Source of the DNA: UBA2336 sp031395485
GTDB lineage: Bacteria; Bacteroidota; Bacteroidia; Cytophagales; Cyclobacteriaceae
Length of the DNA stretch: 64,000 nt
NCBI GenBank assembly: GCA_031395485.1
Contig: JANNUS010000016.1
Span: 1 to 64,000, forward strand
Direction of reading: 5' to 3'
Part shown: positions 54,699-63,178 of the stretch, piece by piece
Numbering within the stretch: position 1 is the first letter of the stretch
Layout: each line of letters starts with the position of its first letter
Notes under the pieces: generated by a model
Databases searched by the model: none
Told to the model about the DNA's origin: nothing
The model's input: the letters and a program-made list of their open reading frames with translations, nothing else
Position numbers and translations under genes: made by a program

Positions 54699-55517
54699 AT
54701 GAACAATCGCAGAGTTTTACCTTTTATTGTAGTGGGCGTTATTGCCCTGTTTGTAGTTGCTGGAATTTCCTCCAGTCTATTCTATACCATCAGCGCTACG
54801 CAGCGAGCTGTAATCTTTTACAAGTTTGGCAACGGCCTTGATAAGGATAATGTGATCCAGCCCGGATTCCATACAAAAGCTCCGTGGAACGAAGTGTATA
54901 CTTACAATGTGCAAGAAACCTCACGGGATGAAAACATGGATATTCTGGATAAAAGTGGGTTATCCATTCACATGGACGTTACTGTGCGTTTTAACCCTTT
55001 ACCAGATAAAATCGGATACATCTACGAGAAATTTAATGTCGATTACGTGAACGTACTGGTAGTTCCTGAGATCCGCTCAGCCGTGCGTCAGGTGATGGGT
55101 CGCTTTACTGCCGAGGAAATTTATTCAACCAAACGTGCAGAGGTGGAATCCACGATAAAGGCAGAGGCCGAGAAAGTTCTCTTGACAAACAATGTTAATA
55201 TGGTGGCATTACTTATACGATCAATCGTATTGCCTGATCAAATTCGCATTGCCATTGAAAGCAAACTTCAACAAGAACAAGAAGCACTGGCTTACCGGTT
55301 TAGGTTAGATAAGGAAAAAAGCGAGGCCGAACGTAAGCGCATTGCTGCCGAGGGAGAATCCAGAGCAAACAACATCATTAATAATAGTCTCTCTGATAAG
55401 TTATTGAAAATGAGGGGCATAGAAGCCACATTAGAACTTGCTAAATCACCGAATTCCAAAGTGGTTATTGTAGGCTCAAGTAAAGATGGCCTTCCTATGA
55501 TTCTCGGTGGTAACTAG
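54699..55517 (+). CDS. Prohibitin-family (SPFH/band 7) membrane protein
   Basis: 272 residues. One N-terminal membrane helix (about 8-30), then the SPFH domain (AVIFYKFGNGLDKDNVIQPGFHTKAPWNEVYTYNVQETSRDENMDILDKSGLSIHMDVTVRF..., VVPEIRSAVRQVMGRFTAEEIYSTKR) and a coiled coil (LQQEQEALAYRFRLDKEKSEAERKRIAAEG). Such proteins form ring-like scaffolds in the membrane and often guard membrane proteases. 18 bases after the channel-like gene. Confidence 0.92.
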   Translation: MNNRRVLPFIVVGVIALFVVAGISSSLFYTISATQRAVIFYKFGNGLDKDNVIQPGFHTKAPWNEVYTYNVQETSRDENMDILDKSGLSIHMDVTVRFNPLPDKIGYIYEKFNVDYVNVLVVPEIRSAVRQVMGRFTAEEIYSTKRAEVESTIKAEAEKVLLTNNVNMVALLIRSIVLPDQIRIAIESKLQQEQEALAYRFRLDKEKSEAERKRIAAEGESRANNIINNSLSDKLLKMRGIEATLELAKSPNSKVVIVGSSKDGLPMILGGN

Positions 55518-55597
55518 AATTACGGGTTAATTTTGTTGAATTTTTTTTCTCAATATCTACCCACTATCTTTAAAAGCATCTAAAAAATCTTTGCATC

Positions 55598-56884
55598 ATG
55601 GCAAAAACTGTTGAACTAATAATAGACGGCAAATCCTACACATTGCCGGTAATTGAAGGCTCTGAAAATGAAATGGCCATAGACATCAGCGACCTACGCG
55701 ATCAAACCGGATATATTACGCTGGACGTTGGTTTTAAAAACACAGGTTCTACTAAAAGCGCCATTACCTTCCTTGATGGCGAAACAGGAATATTACGATA
55801 CCGTGGCTATGCCATTGAAGATCTGGCCGAGAAATCATCTTTTTTAGAAGTGGCCTATTTGCTGATTTTTGGTGAACTTCCTACAAAAACTGAGTTCGGT
55901 AAATTTACCAACGACATTACTAAACGAACACTGGTTCATGAAGATATTCGGAAAATATTAGATGGTTTCCCATCTACTTCGCATCCTATGGGCGTACTCT
56001 CTTCTTTATTTTGCGCTCAAACTGCTTTTTATCCTGAATCCCTCGATCCTAACCGTTCTGCAGAAGGTGTGTACCTGAGCATTATTCGCTCGATGGCAAA
56101 AATGCCAACCTTTGCTGCATGGTCCTATAAGAATGCTGTAGGTCATCCATTAAACTATCCTGATAATAAATTGGGGTATTCCGCCCGATTCCTGAAAATG
56201 ATGTTTGCTTTACCCGCGCAAGAATTTGAAGTTGACCAGGTAGTGGCTGATGCATTGGATAAGCTTTTGATTCTACATGCTGATCATGAGCAAAACTGCT
56301 CTACTTCTACAGTGCGAATAGTGGGATCATCAAAAGCCAGTATTTACTCGTCTATTTCTGCCGGTATTAATGCGCTATGGGGACCATTGCATGGCGGAGC
56401 AAATCAGGAAGTTATTGTGATGCTGGAGAGTATTAAGAAAGATGGTGGTAACATCGATAAGTGGATTGACAAGGCCAAAGATAAAAACGATCCCTTCAGA
56501 TTGATGGGCTTTGGCCATCGGGTCTACAAAAATTTTGATCCTCGGGCTAAGATTATCAAGAAAGCTGCCGATGATGTTTTAAGTAAACTAGGTGTAAATG
56601 ATCCTGTGCTTGAAATCGCAAAGAAGCTCGAAGAAATCGCGTTAAAAGACCCCTATTTTGTAGAGCGTAAGTTATACCCGAATGTGGATTTCTATTCTGG
56701 TATTATTTATCGTGCATTGGGTATACCGGTTGATATGTTCACCGTAATGTTCGCTATGGGGCGTTTGCCTGGATGGATTGCTCAGTGGAGAGAATTAAGA
56801 GCAAACAACGAGCCCATTGGAAGGCCTCGGCAGGTTTATACTGGTCAAAAATTAAGGTCTTATACTGAAATCAGTAAACGATAA
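55598..56884 (+). CDS. gltA: Citrate synthase (type II)
   Basis: 428 residues, the length of the hexameric enzyme. It joins acetyl-CoA and oxaloacetate. The active-site region is present: LHADHEQNCSTSTVR, INALWGPLHGGANQEV with its His, and FGHRVYKNFDPRA; the C-terminal part has VDFYSGIIYRALGIP and GWIAQWRE. A beta-rich N-terminal domain (VELIIDGKSYTLPVIEGSE) is typical of the type II enzyme. Closed by a hairpin terminator. Confidence 0.97.
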   Translation: MAKTVELIIDGKSYTLPVIEGSENEMAIDISDLRDQTGYITLDVGFKNTGSTKSAITFLDGETGILRYRGYAIEDLAEKSSFLEVAYLLIFGELPTKTEFGKFTNDITKRTLVHEDIRKILDGFPSTSHPMGVLSSLFCAQTAFYPESLDPNRSAEGVYLSIIRSMAKMPTFAAWSYKNAVGHPLNYPDNKLGYSARFLKMMFALPAQEFEVDQVVADALDKLLILHADHEQNCSTSTVRIVGSSKASIYSSISAGINALWGPLHGGANQEVIVMLESIKKDGGNIDKWIDKAKDKNDPFRLMGFGHRVYKNFDPRAKIIKKAADDVLSKLGVNDPVLEIAKKLEEIALKDPYFVERKLYPNVDFYSGIIYRALGIPVDMFTVMFAMGRLPGWIAQWRELRANNEPIGRPRQVYTGQKLRSYTEISKR

Positions 56885-56906
56885 TATTATTTCAACTTAA
56901 ATTTAT

Positions 56907-56941
56907 AAGGCTGAAGGATTAACTTTCAGCCTTTCTTTTTT
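56907..56941 (+). terminator. Terminator after citrate synthase
   Basis: Perfect 9-bp stem AAGGCTGAA (56907-56915) with TTCAGCCTT (56925-56933), 9-base loop and T-run. Confidence 0.88.
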
Positions 56942-56952
56942 ATCATTGATTT

Positions 56953-57216
56953 ATGGAACTTCAACAACAATTTGAAAATGCAGTAGCCCGCTCGAAGGAG
57001 CTAACACAACGCCCCAGCAATACAGAACTTCTAGACCTCTATGCCCTATTCAAGCAAGCTTCGGAAGGTGATGTAAGCGGTGACCGTCCGGGTGGTTTTG
57101 ATTTTAAAGCCATTGCGAAGCACGATGCGTGGGCTGCCCTAAAAGGGAAGACAAAAGAACTGGCAATGCAAGAGTATATCAGTTTAATGGATACGTTGCA
57201 TCAGCAATACAAGTAA
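56953..57216 (+). CDS. Acyl-CoA-binding protein
   Basis: 87 residues. The ACBP four-helix fold is evident: FENAVARSKELTQRPSNTELLDLYALFKQASEGDVSGDRPGGFDFKAIAKHDAWAALKGKTKELAMQEYI, with the conserved YALFKQA, GDV and KHDAW/KGK positions that bind acyl-CoA. It buffers acyl-CoA in the cytosol; it is a family best known from eukaryotes. rsmE begins 2 bases after it. Confidence 0.95.
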   Translation: MELQQQFENAVARSKELTQRPSNTELLDLYALFKQASEGDVSGDRPGGFDFKAIAKHDAWAALKGKTKELAMQEYISLMDTLHQQYK

Positions 57217-57217
57217 C

Positions 57218-57916
57218 TTGAATTTATTCTATCAGCCTGGCATCCCAACTGGAATTCATTACCTCGACCCGGAGGAATCGAGGCATTGTTCAAAGGTATT
57301 GCGTAAAAAAACCGGAGATGTAATTCAGATTACAGATGGCATTGGCAATCTGTATCAAGCCAAGCTAACCGAGTCAAAATCTGAAAAGTGCTCATTCAAA
57401 ATTGAATCAACGCAGAGAGAAAAAAAGCGTCCTTTCAATATTCATATAGCCATTGCGCCTACCAAAAACCCAGATAGGACTGAATGGTTTGTTGAAAAAG
57501 CCATTGAAATCGGAGTTGACGAAATTAGTTTTTTGCTTTGCGATAATTCTGAGCGCGCAGCATTGAAAACAGATAGACTTGAAAAGCTCGCCATCAGTGC
57601 CACGAAACAATCTCTGCGTAGTACACTTACTAAAATTAATCACATGGTTTTACTGAAAGATTTCGTGGTTAACACAAACGCAACATGGAAGTATATTGCA
57701 TATGTCGATCAAACCAATCCTAATCATTTATTGAAAAGTGCAACGCCAAATAGTGATTATGTTATTTTAATTGGCCCCGAAGGTGACTTCTCAAAAAAGG
57801 AATTGGAGCTTGCAACAATCAACAATTATAAGAAAATTAGCCTCGGGAAGAGTCGCCTTAGAACCGAGACAGCTGGTGTGGTAGCTTGTCATATCTTGAA
57901 CCTGATCAACGCGTAG
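57218..57916 (+). CDS. rsmE: 16S rRNA m3U1498 methyltransferase RsmE
   Basis: 232 residues from a TTG at 57218. It methylates N3 of U1498 in 16S rRNA. It has the N-terminal PUA-like domain (EESRHCSKVLRKKTGDVIQITDGIGNLYQAKL) and a SPOUT knot: PTKNPDRTEWFVEKAIEIGVDEISFLLCDNSERA, AISATKQSLRSTL, VILIGPEGDFSKKELELA and LGKSRLRTETAGVVACHIL. ACBP upstream and the SpmA/B gene downstream are packed within 2 bases. Confidence 0.95.
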   Translation: MNLFYQPGIPTGIHYLDPEESRHCSKVLRKKTGDVIQITDGIGNLYQAKLTESKSEKCSFKIESTQREKKRPFNIHIAIAPTKNPDRTEWFVEKAIEIGVDEISFLLCDNSERAALKTDRLEKLAISATKQSLRSTLTKINHMVLLKDFVVNTNATWKYIAYVDQTNPNHLLKSATPNSDYVILIGPEGDFSKKELELATINNYKKISLGKSRLRTETAGVVACHILNLINA

Positions 57917-57917
57917 C

Positions 57918-59159
57918 ATGGCTTTGAATTATATATGGATAGGATTTTTCCTCATCGCATTTATCGTAGGACTTGTTAAACTGATTTTCTTTCAGGATAC
58001 CACCGTTTTCCAAAACATGATGACTTCCACTTTTGAGGCGGCAAAAACCGGAGCCACACTTTCCATTGGCCTTACCGGTATTATGACACTCTGGTTAGGG
58101 CTCATGAAAATTGGAGAACGTGGCGGAATGGTTTCCATTATTGCACGGCTATTCGGGCCTTTTTTCGCAAGACTCTTTCCTGAAGTTCCGCGAGATCATC
58201 CAGCGAATGGCGCCATTATCATGAATTTCAGTGCGAATATCCTTGGGCTTGATAACGCTGCAACTCCCCTTGGTCTGAAGGCCATGAAAGAACTACAGGA
58301 AATCAATCCCAATAAAGATACCGCTTCCAATGCGCAGATCATGTTTCTTGTATTGAATGCATCGGGACTAACAATCATTCCTATAACAATTATTGCCGAT
58401 CGTGTATCCATGGGGTCGCTGCATCCTACAAGCATTTTTATTCCGATACTCATTGCACACTCCTGCGCAACACTGGCCGGATTGATCTACGTATCAATCC
58501 GTCAGAAAATCAATCTGTTTGATCCGGTAATCCTTGCTTACCTAATTGGTATGGTGAGCGTATTAGGCCTTGGGGTTTGGTATTTCATGGGACTTTCTCA
58601 GACAGATTTACAGACACAATCATTATTCCTTGCCAGCATTATCATCCTAAGCATTATTGTCGCCTTTATTGGCATGGGCATCTATAAACGAATTGCCGTT
58701 TTTGAAACATTTATTGAGGGTGCAAAAGAAGGCTTTGATACAGCAATCAAAATCATTCCTTACCTGGTAGGCATCATGGTGGCAATTGCCATGTTCAAAG
58801 AATCGGGCACACTGAATTACCTCACAGATGGAATTGGGTGGTGTCTTACATCGGTGGGGGTCAATACTGATTTTGTTCCTGCCCTTCCGGTGGCCTTTAT
58901 GAAACCCATGAGTGGCCAGGGCGCACGCGCTATGATGATATCTATCTCGGAAAGTAGCATGTATGGAGGTCCTGATTCATTCGTTGCTAACATGGCAAGC
59001 ATTTTCAGGGGTGCAGCTGAAACAACATTTTACATCATGGCACTTTACTTTGGCTCGGTAAATATTCGTAAAACACGGTATGCGATACAGGGCGCACTGA
59101 TTGCTGATTTTTTTGGCATCCTGGCGGGCATTTTTGCAGGTTACTTATTCTTTCATTAA
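57918..59159 (+). CDS. SpmA/SpmB-type nucleoside-recognition (Gate) fusion membrane protein
   Basis: 413 residues. It joins two Gate domains end to end. The first half has TGATLSIGLTGIMTLWLGLMKIGERGGMVSIIARLFGPFFARLFPEVPRDHPANGAIIMNFSANILGLDNAATPLGLKAM (SpmA); the second has FIEGAKEGFDTAIKIIPYLVGIMVAIAMFKESG and FMKPMSGQGARAMM (SpmB). About 10 helices. In Firmicutes these are two separate sporulation genes; in Bacteroidota a fusion is known, without sporulation. Solute unknown. Starts 1 base after rsmE. Confidence 0.93.
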   Translation: MALNYIWIGFFLIAFIVGLVKLIFFQDTTVFQNMMTSTFEAAKTGATLSIGLTGIMTLWLGLMKIGERGGMVSIIARLFGPFFARLFPEVPRDHPANGAIIMNFSANILGLDNAATPLGLKAMKELQEINPNKDTASNAQIMFLVLNASGLTIIPITIIADRVSMGSLHPTSIFIPILIAHSCATLAGLIYVSIRQKINLFDPVILAYLIGMVSVLGLGVWYFMGLSQTDLQTQSLFLASIIILSIIVAFIGMGIYKRIAVFETFIEGAKEGFDTAIKIIPYLVGIMVAIAMFKESGTLNYLTDGIGWCLTSVGVNTDFVPALPVAFMKPMSGQGARAMMISISESSMYGGPDSFVANMASIFRGAAETTFYIMALYFGSVNIRKTRYAIQGALIADFFGILAGIFAGYLFFH

Positions 59160-59167
59160 CATTGTTT

Positions 59168-59620
59168 ATGGAAAAGAAAGCTGAAATTCAAAAGACTATT
59201 TACGACAATGCCAAGTCGCACTTCCTTGGCAATTTTCCAGATTCCCTTCCCATTGAACAAGCCTATGTACATATTGGTATGTACCTGGGTTGGATCATTG
59301 ATCAGGATATGTATTCAGAGTATTTTGAGGAGGAAGCCTCGATTCAGATATTTCGGTTTAAGCGCAGAGAGATTTCCTGTACCATTTTAAGTGAAATCTG
59401 GGATGGTTACTTGGGCTTTGAATTGTTTAGCCGCCACGGAAATATGTTTACATATTATTATTATGGCGGTGGCTTGTATCACAACGACTATCATGAGATT
59501 CTGGTTAAGTCCTTACCTTCCATTTACCACGTAACGGATAGTTGGGATAATTACGAGAAAATGAAATTACGAATCGATATGCGCTTTCAGGATTGGAAAA
59601 AACTTGTTGGTGCAGCCTAA
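59168..59620 (+). CDS. Hypothetical protein
   Basis: 150 residues from the ATG at 59168 (MEKKAEIQKTIYDNAKSHFLGNFPDSLPIEQAYVHIGMYLGWII). No signal or membrane segment. Trp/Tyr-rich, ending in WDNYEKMKLRIDMRFQDWKKLVG. The pattern (small cytosolic, EQAYVHIGMYLGWIID, SEYFEEE) resembles immunity- or SMI1-like small proteins only faintly. Family not recognised. It follows the Gate fusion by 8 bases. Confidence 0.7.
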   Translation: MEKKAEIQKTIYDNAKSHFLGNFPDSLPIEQAYVHIGMYLGWIIDQDMYSEYFEEEASIQIFRFKRREISCTILSEIWDGYLGFELFSRHGNMFTYYYYGGGLYHNDYHEILVKSLPSIYHVTDSWDNYEKMKLRIDMRFQDWKKLVGAA

Positions 59621-59633
59621 CATTGCTCACCTG

Positions 59634-61421
59634 CTATTTGGCAACTAATACTCCGTTCTTATCAACCGAAATAAAAGAGTCACCCGAAGATTTAATTACC
59701 AGTTCGCCTGTCTCTTGAATAAAAACAATTTCTTGGGGAACGATATCAATGCCAAAACTATGACTCCACGACAGCCCATCTGATTTATAGATTTTCGCAA
59801 TTGTTGCAGGGTGTTTCCCGTCTACCATTCGCTCCATATAAACTACGACAAAGAAAATTTGACCTGCAGGATCAGCTGTAACGAGCGCTCGTACTCCTTG
59901 CTGTCTTCGTTCCTTCAGTGTGGCCTTATCAATTGGAAACGTAACCTTTACATCAGGCCTACGCGAAGGAGTAATACTGTAGAAATATCCTTCACCAGAA
60001 ATTGAGTCAGAAAAGACGAGCCCCGCGGTGTATTTATCTTGCAAAACAACTAACGGCCAATACTTAGTTTTTGGAGAGTCATTAAACAACGGTATTGAAT
60101 CATTAGCATTTACCAACCATTTTAAAGCTTCGGCTTTATTCTCCAGTTCATGGCTTTTAATTTCAATTTGCCTGGAAGCATAGTCCTTTAAGCTTCTTAT
60201 ATAGCTTTTAAGAATATCGCCTTTACTAAATGTACTGGTTACAAACCGTTGGTAGTTAAGGATATCTTCCGATAAATTTCGCTTCGCTAATTTATCTGCA
60301 ATACTATCAAGTCTGGTTAAGTATTTAACTTCATTTTTTGCAGCGCTTAATAATACATAGACATCCGTTGAAGATCGAATACTCTTGTTTTCAATTAAAG
60401 TAGACTTATACTCAAGGTCCGCAATTTTTAACGCAAATACATCCATCGGCATTGGATCCTCATCGAACTTCTTTAGTTGATTGTCTAGCATTTTTTCAAT
60501 TAGTTTTATCAAGTCGTTTTTGACCGAAACTGAATCATTTTCAAGCTGCAGTCTCAGCTTATTAATTTCTATATCATACTTAATAAGATTTTCCTGTGTT
60601 GGCTTAACGTCATCCTCTATTATGGATAAGGATTCAACAGCGAATTTTTTATAGTTCCATACTTTAACATCGTCTCTATAGAAGTCCGTCCTCTCTTTAC
60701 CATCATTCTTAAAATCTACAATTTCAGTAAGATTCCAGGTTTGATTATATTTTGTCTTATCTAAATTCCCTAAACTGACTTTATAGTTTTCAAACATTTT
60801 GGTGCATGAATCGAATTTTAACGCTAACGAGGTTAACCTATTAATCATTGCATCATCGGCACGCAGATACAATTCGCGCTCTCCGGGATACGATTTTTGA
60901 ATTACAGCATATACGTCATACGAAAGATTGTAAAGATTTTCAGCATTCGTAAAATAATACTTTAGCATTTTCACTTTATCAATTCGTTCGCGTAACCCTT
61001 CAATTTTCTTTTCCAAATCAAAGTGTACATCTGAAAGTTTAACACCAAATTCACCAGAGCGTAGATCTCTTCGATTATAGTTCACATAGTATTCTTTGTT
61101 TTTCCGAACTTCCTTTTCATCAATTGATTTTAGTGCTTTATCAAAAAAAAGTATGGCGGAGTCCATACGTTGAATACATTTATCGGTATTGATTAACACA
61201 TCTTCCTGGTCAGATCGTTCTTTGTAAATTATACCCATAAAAAGATAGGCATTCGGGTTATCAGTATTTTCCTTCAGATAATTTCTAAGAAAGGGCTCGG
61301 CCAAGTCGTATTGCTTAGTACTTAAAAGGGCATAGATCTCTTTATACTTTACCTTTTGAGCATTTACAGAAGGTATTGCTAAAAGAAGCGCTAAAAGACT
61401 AACGAATAAATTCTTCACCAT
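59634..61421 (-). CDS. TPR-domain secreted protein
   Basis: 595 residues from the ATG at 61421 (MVKNLFVSLLALLLAIPSVNA); a TTG 27 bases upstream belongs to the TAAATTTG promoter. Signal peptide, then TPR helices near 25-120 (KEIYALLSTKQYDLAEPFLRNYLKENTDNPNAYLFMGIIYKE), a long helical coiled middle (about 130-440) and a beta-rich C-terminal part (about 450-595, FVVVYMERMVDGKHPATIAKIY). It is likely periplasmic or outer-membrane associated. No enzyme motif. Function unknown. Confidence 0.8.
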   Translation of the reverse strand: MVKNLFVSLLALLLAIPSVNAQKVKYKEIYALLSTKQYDLAEPFLRNYLKENTDNPNAYLFMGIIYKERSDQEDVLINTDKCIQRMDSAILFFDKALKSIDEKEVRKNKEYYVNYNRRDLRSGEFGVKLSDVHFDLEKKIEGLRERIDKVKMLKYYFTNAENLYNLSYDVYAVIQKSYPGERELYLRADDAMINRLTSLALKFDSCTKMFENYKVSLGNLDKTKYNQTWNLTEIVDFKNDGKERTDFYRDDVKVWNYKKFAVESLSIIEDDVKPTQENLIKYDIEINKLRLQLENDSVSVKNDLIKLIEKMLDNQLKKFDEDPMPMDVFALKIADLEYKSTLIENKSIRSSTDVYVLLSAAKNEVKYLTRLDSIADKLAKRNLSEDILNYQRFVTSTFSKGDILKSYIRSLKDYASRQIEIKSHELENKAEALKWLVNANDSIPLFNDSPKTKYWPLVVLQDKYTAGLVFSDSISGEGYFYSITPSRRPDVKVTFPIDKATLKERRQQGVRALVTADPAGQIFFVVVYMERMVDGKHPATIAKIYKSDGLSWSHSFGIDIVPQEIVFIQETGELVIKSSGDSFISVDKNGVLVAK

Positions 61422-61445
61422 TCGGGTATCGGAAAAATTAAACAT

Positions 61446-61453
61446 CAAATTTA
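61446..61453 (-). promoter_or_regulatory. Bacteroidota -7 box TAAATTTG before the TPR gene
   Basis: Exact TAnnTTTG match, 24 bases before the ATG at 61421; it also rules out the upstream TTG as start. Confidence 0.5.
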
Positions 61454-61560
61454 GGAAAATATGTCTATTGCCGGAAATAAGCCATTATTGTGCCGAATCG
61501 CAACCTATAGATTTTGAATAGGTATCATAATCAATGCGTTGCTTGTGGGATTATTCTTGG

Positions 61561-62331
61561 CTAATTATTTACTAATTCACTAACAATTTTTAGTCCATTC
61601 AGCGTGAGATTTTTGTCAATCTCCGTAAAATGAATTTTGAGGGTCGGTATTATGGAGGAAAGTCCGCCCGTGGCTATCGTTGAGCAGTTCACATCGGAAA
61701 GTTCATGCCTAATTCTGTCAATCATAGAAATAACAAGCCCTTCATATCCCAATAAAATACCCGCTTGTATTGCATGAACAGTATTTTTACCAAGTGCAGA
61801 GGTTGGTATTTCGAGCGGAACATCAAAAAGCTTTGCAGTGTTTTGAGAGAGAGATTTAATAGCAGTTTTTAACCCTGGCGCAATAGCAACACCAAGTATC
61901 TTTCCCGTATCAGAAATTGTTGTGAAGGTCAAGGCTGTACCGAAATCAACAACAATACATTTTTTTTTAAAGCGAACATATGCAGCGAGCGCATTAGCCA
62001 CCAAATCAGAACCAATTTCGTATGGATTTAATACTTCGATCGGCAGCTTTGCGTAAACTTCTGGGCCCAGAACAATTGGATTTTTTTCAAACAGTATAAT
62101 CACTACGCTTATAATTTTGTCGGTTAAGCCCGGAACTACACTACTGATCACAATTTGCTTTACCGATTCTGCCCTTATGCCAGCCTCAAAAAAATACTCC
62201 CTAAGCTTTATTCCATAAAATAATTCTGGTCGGTTTGCAGCTGACGTTAATCTCCAAAGATGACTCCATTGGTCTTGCTGATGAATCCCAACTGTGATAT
62301 CGGTATTACCAATGTCTATGGCTAAAAGCAT
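61561..62331 (-). CDS. coaX: Type III pantothenate kinase CoaX
   Basis: 256 residues. It phosphorylates pantothenate, the first step of CoA synthesis. ASKHA-fold motifs are clear: DIGNTDITVG (6-15), SSVVPGLTD, NPYEIGSDLVANALAA, VVDFGTALTFTTI and GVAIAPGL, and a C-terminal ATGGLSSII. Length is standard. It starts 2 bases after the sirtuin gene on the same strand. Confidence 0.96.
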   Translation of the reverse strand: MLLAIDIGNTDITVGIHQQDQWSHLWRLTSAANRPELFYGIKLREYFFEAGIRAESVKQIVISSVVPGLTDKIISVVIILFEKNPIVLGPEVYAKLPIEVLNPYEIGSDLVANALAAYVRFKKKCIVVDFGTALTFTTISDTGKILGVAIAPGLKTAIKSLSQNTAKLFDVPLEIPTSALGKNTVHAIQAGILLGYEGLVISMIDRIRHELSDVNCSTIATGGLSSIIPTLKIHFTEIDKNLTLNGLKIVSELVNN

Positions 62332-62333
62332 AA

Positions 62334-63026
62334 CTATAGAAGTTTAAACAATTGCTTCTTTACTGTATTCATTCCCGAACTGGCCTTATCAGCAATCATA
62401 GTTACATTTGGTATTATTCCGACTTCCGGAATTTTGGGGTCTATTACAAACTTAGGGCTTTCCGTTGGAACATAATGGATAAGTCCGGCAGCTGGGTACA
62501 CGACCATAGAAGTTCCTACCACCAAAAAAATATCAGCTTGCGCTGAATGATGTGAAGCCACTTCGATCATCGGTACCATTTCTCCGAACCATACAATGTT
62601 AGGTCGTAGTTGTGAACCTCGCTCACATACATCACCTAATTTTAGTTCCCAACCCTTGATCGGATAAATTAAATTCTCATCGGCAGAACTGCGTGATTCA
62701 AATAAACTTCCATGGAGATGAACAATATTTGTAGAGCCGGCACGCTCATGAAGATTGTCAACGTTTTGCGTAACTATAATCACATCAAAATATTGCTCTA
62801 GCTCAACAAGTATCTCGTGCCCTCTATTTGGCTTAACATTCAATGCTTGTTTTCTTCGCTGATTATAAAACTCCAGTACCATTGCTGGATTCTTGTTCCA
62901 TCCTTCAGGGGTGGCAACATCTTCCACTTTATGACCCTCCCACAATCCGCCAGAATCCCGAAAGGTTGCGATGCCGCTCTCAGCACTTATACCTGCTCCG
63001 GTAAGGACCACAAGCTTTTTCTTCAT
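62334..63026 (-). CDS. Sirtuin (NAD-dependent protein deacylase, CobB/Sir2 class III-like)
   Basis: 230 residues. NAD site GAGISAESGIATFRD (10-24), catalytic QNVDNLH (87-93) and His105 (HLHGS). Tyr54 and Arg57 (FYNQRR) are the class III residues favouring succinyl/malonyl lysine. The zinc module is altered: between HGSLFESRSS and GEMVP only Cys134 remains (GDVCERGSQLRPN). It is likely a desuccinylase, possibly zinc-free. 2 bases before coaX. Confidence 0.92.
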   Translation of the reverse strand: MKKKLVVLTGAGISAESGIATFRDSGGLWEGHKVEDVATPEGWNKNPAMVLEFYNQRRKQALNVKPNRGHEILVELEQYFDVIIVTQNVDNLHERAGSTNIVHLHGSLFESRSSADENLIYPIKGWELKLGDVCERGSQLRPNIVWFGEMVPMIEVASHHSAQADIFLVVGTSMVVYPAAGLIHYVPTESPKFVIDPKIPEVGIIPNVTMIADKASSGMNTVKKQLFKLL

Positions 63027-63098
63027 CAGGGTAAATATTGATCAGAACTTTGAATAATGGGACTTCTCATTCCGCACATGCTTACGCACTATCCTCAT

Positions 63099-63132
63099 TC
63101 GAAGTGAAGTGATAAAAAAAACGTCACTTCGA
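63099..63132. repeat. Inverted repeat between sirtuin and topA genes
   Basis: TCGAAGTGA (63099-63107) and TCACTTCGA (63124-63132) are perfect 9-base complements around a 16-base loop with an A-run. It lies about 50 bases after the topA stop on the minus strand. It may work as a terminator or a REP-like site, but the T-run is in the loop. Confidence 0.4.
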
Positions 63133-63178
63133 TTTAGGTACGAGGGAGAAGTCCCCTCATAGAGCAGCCATAAATCAG

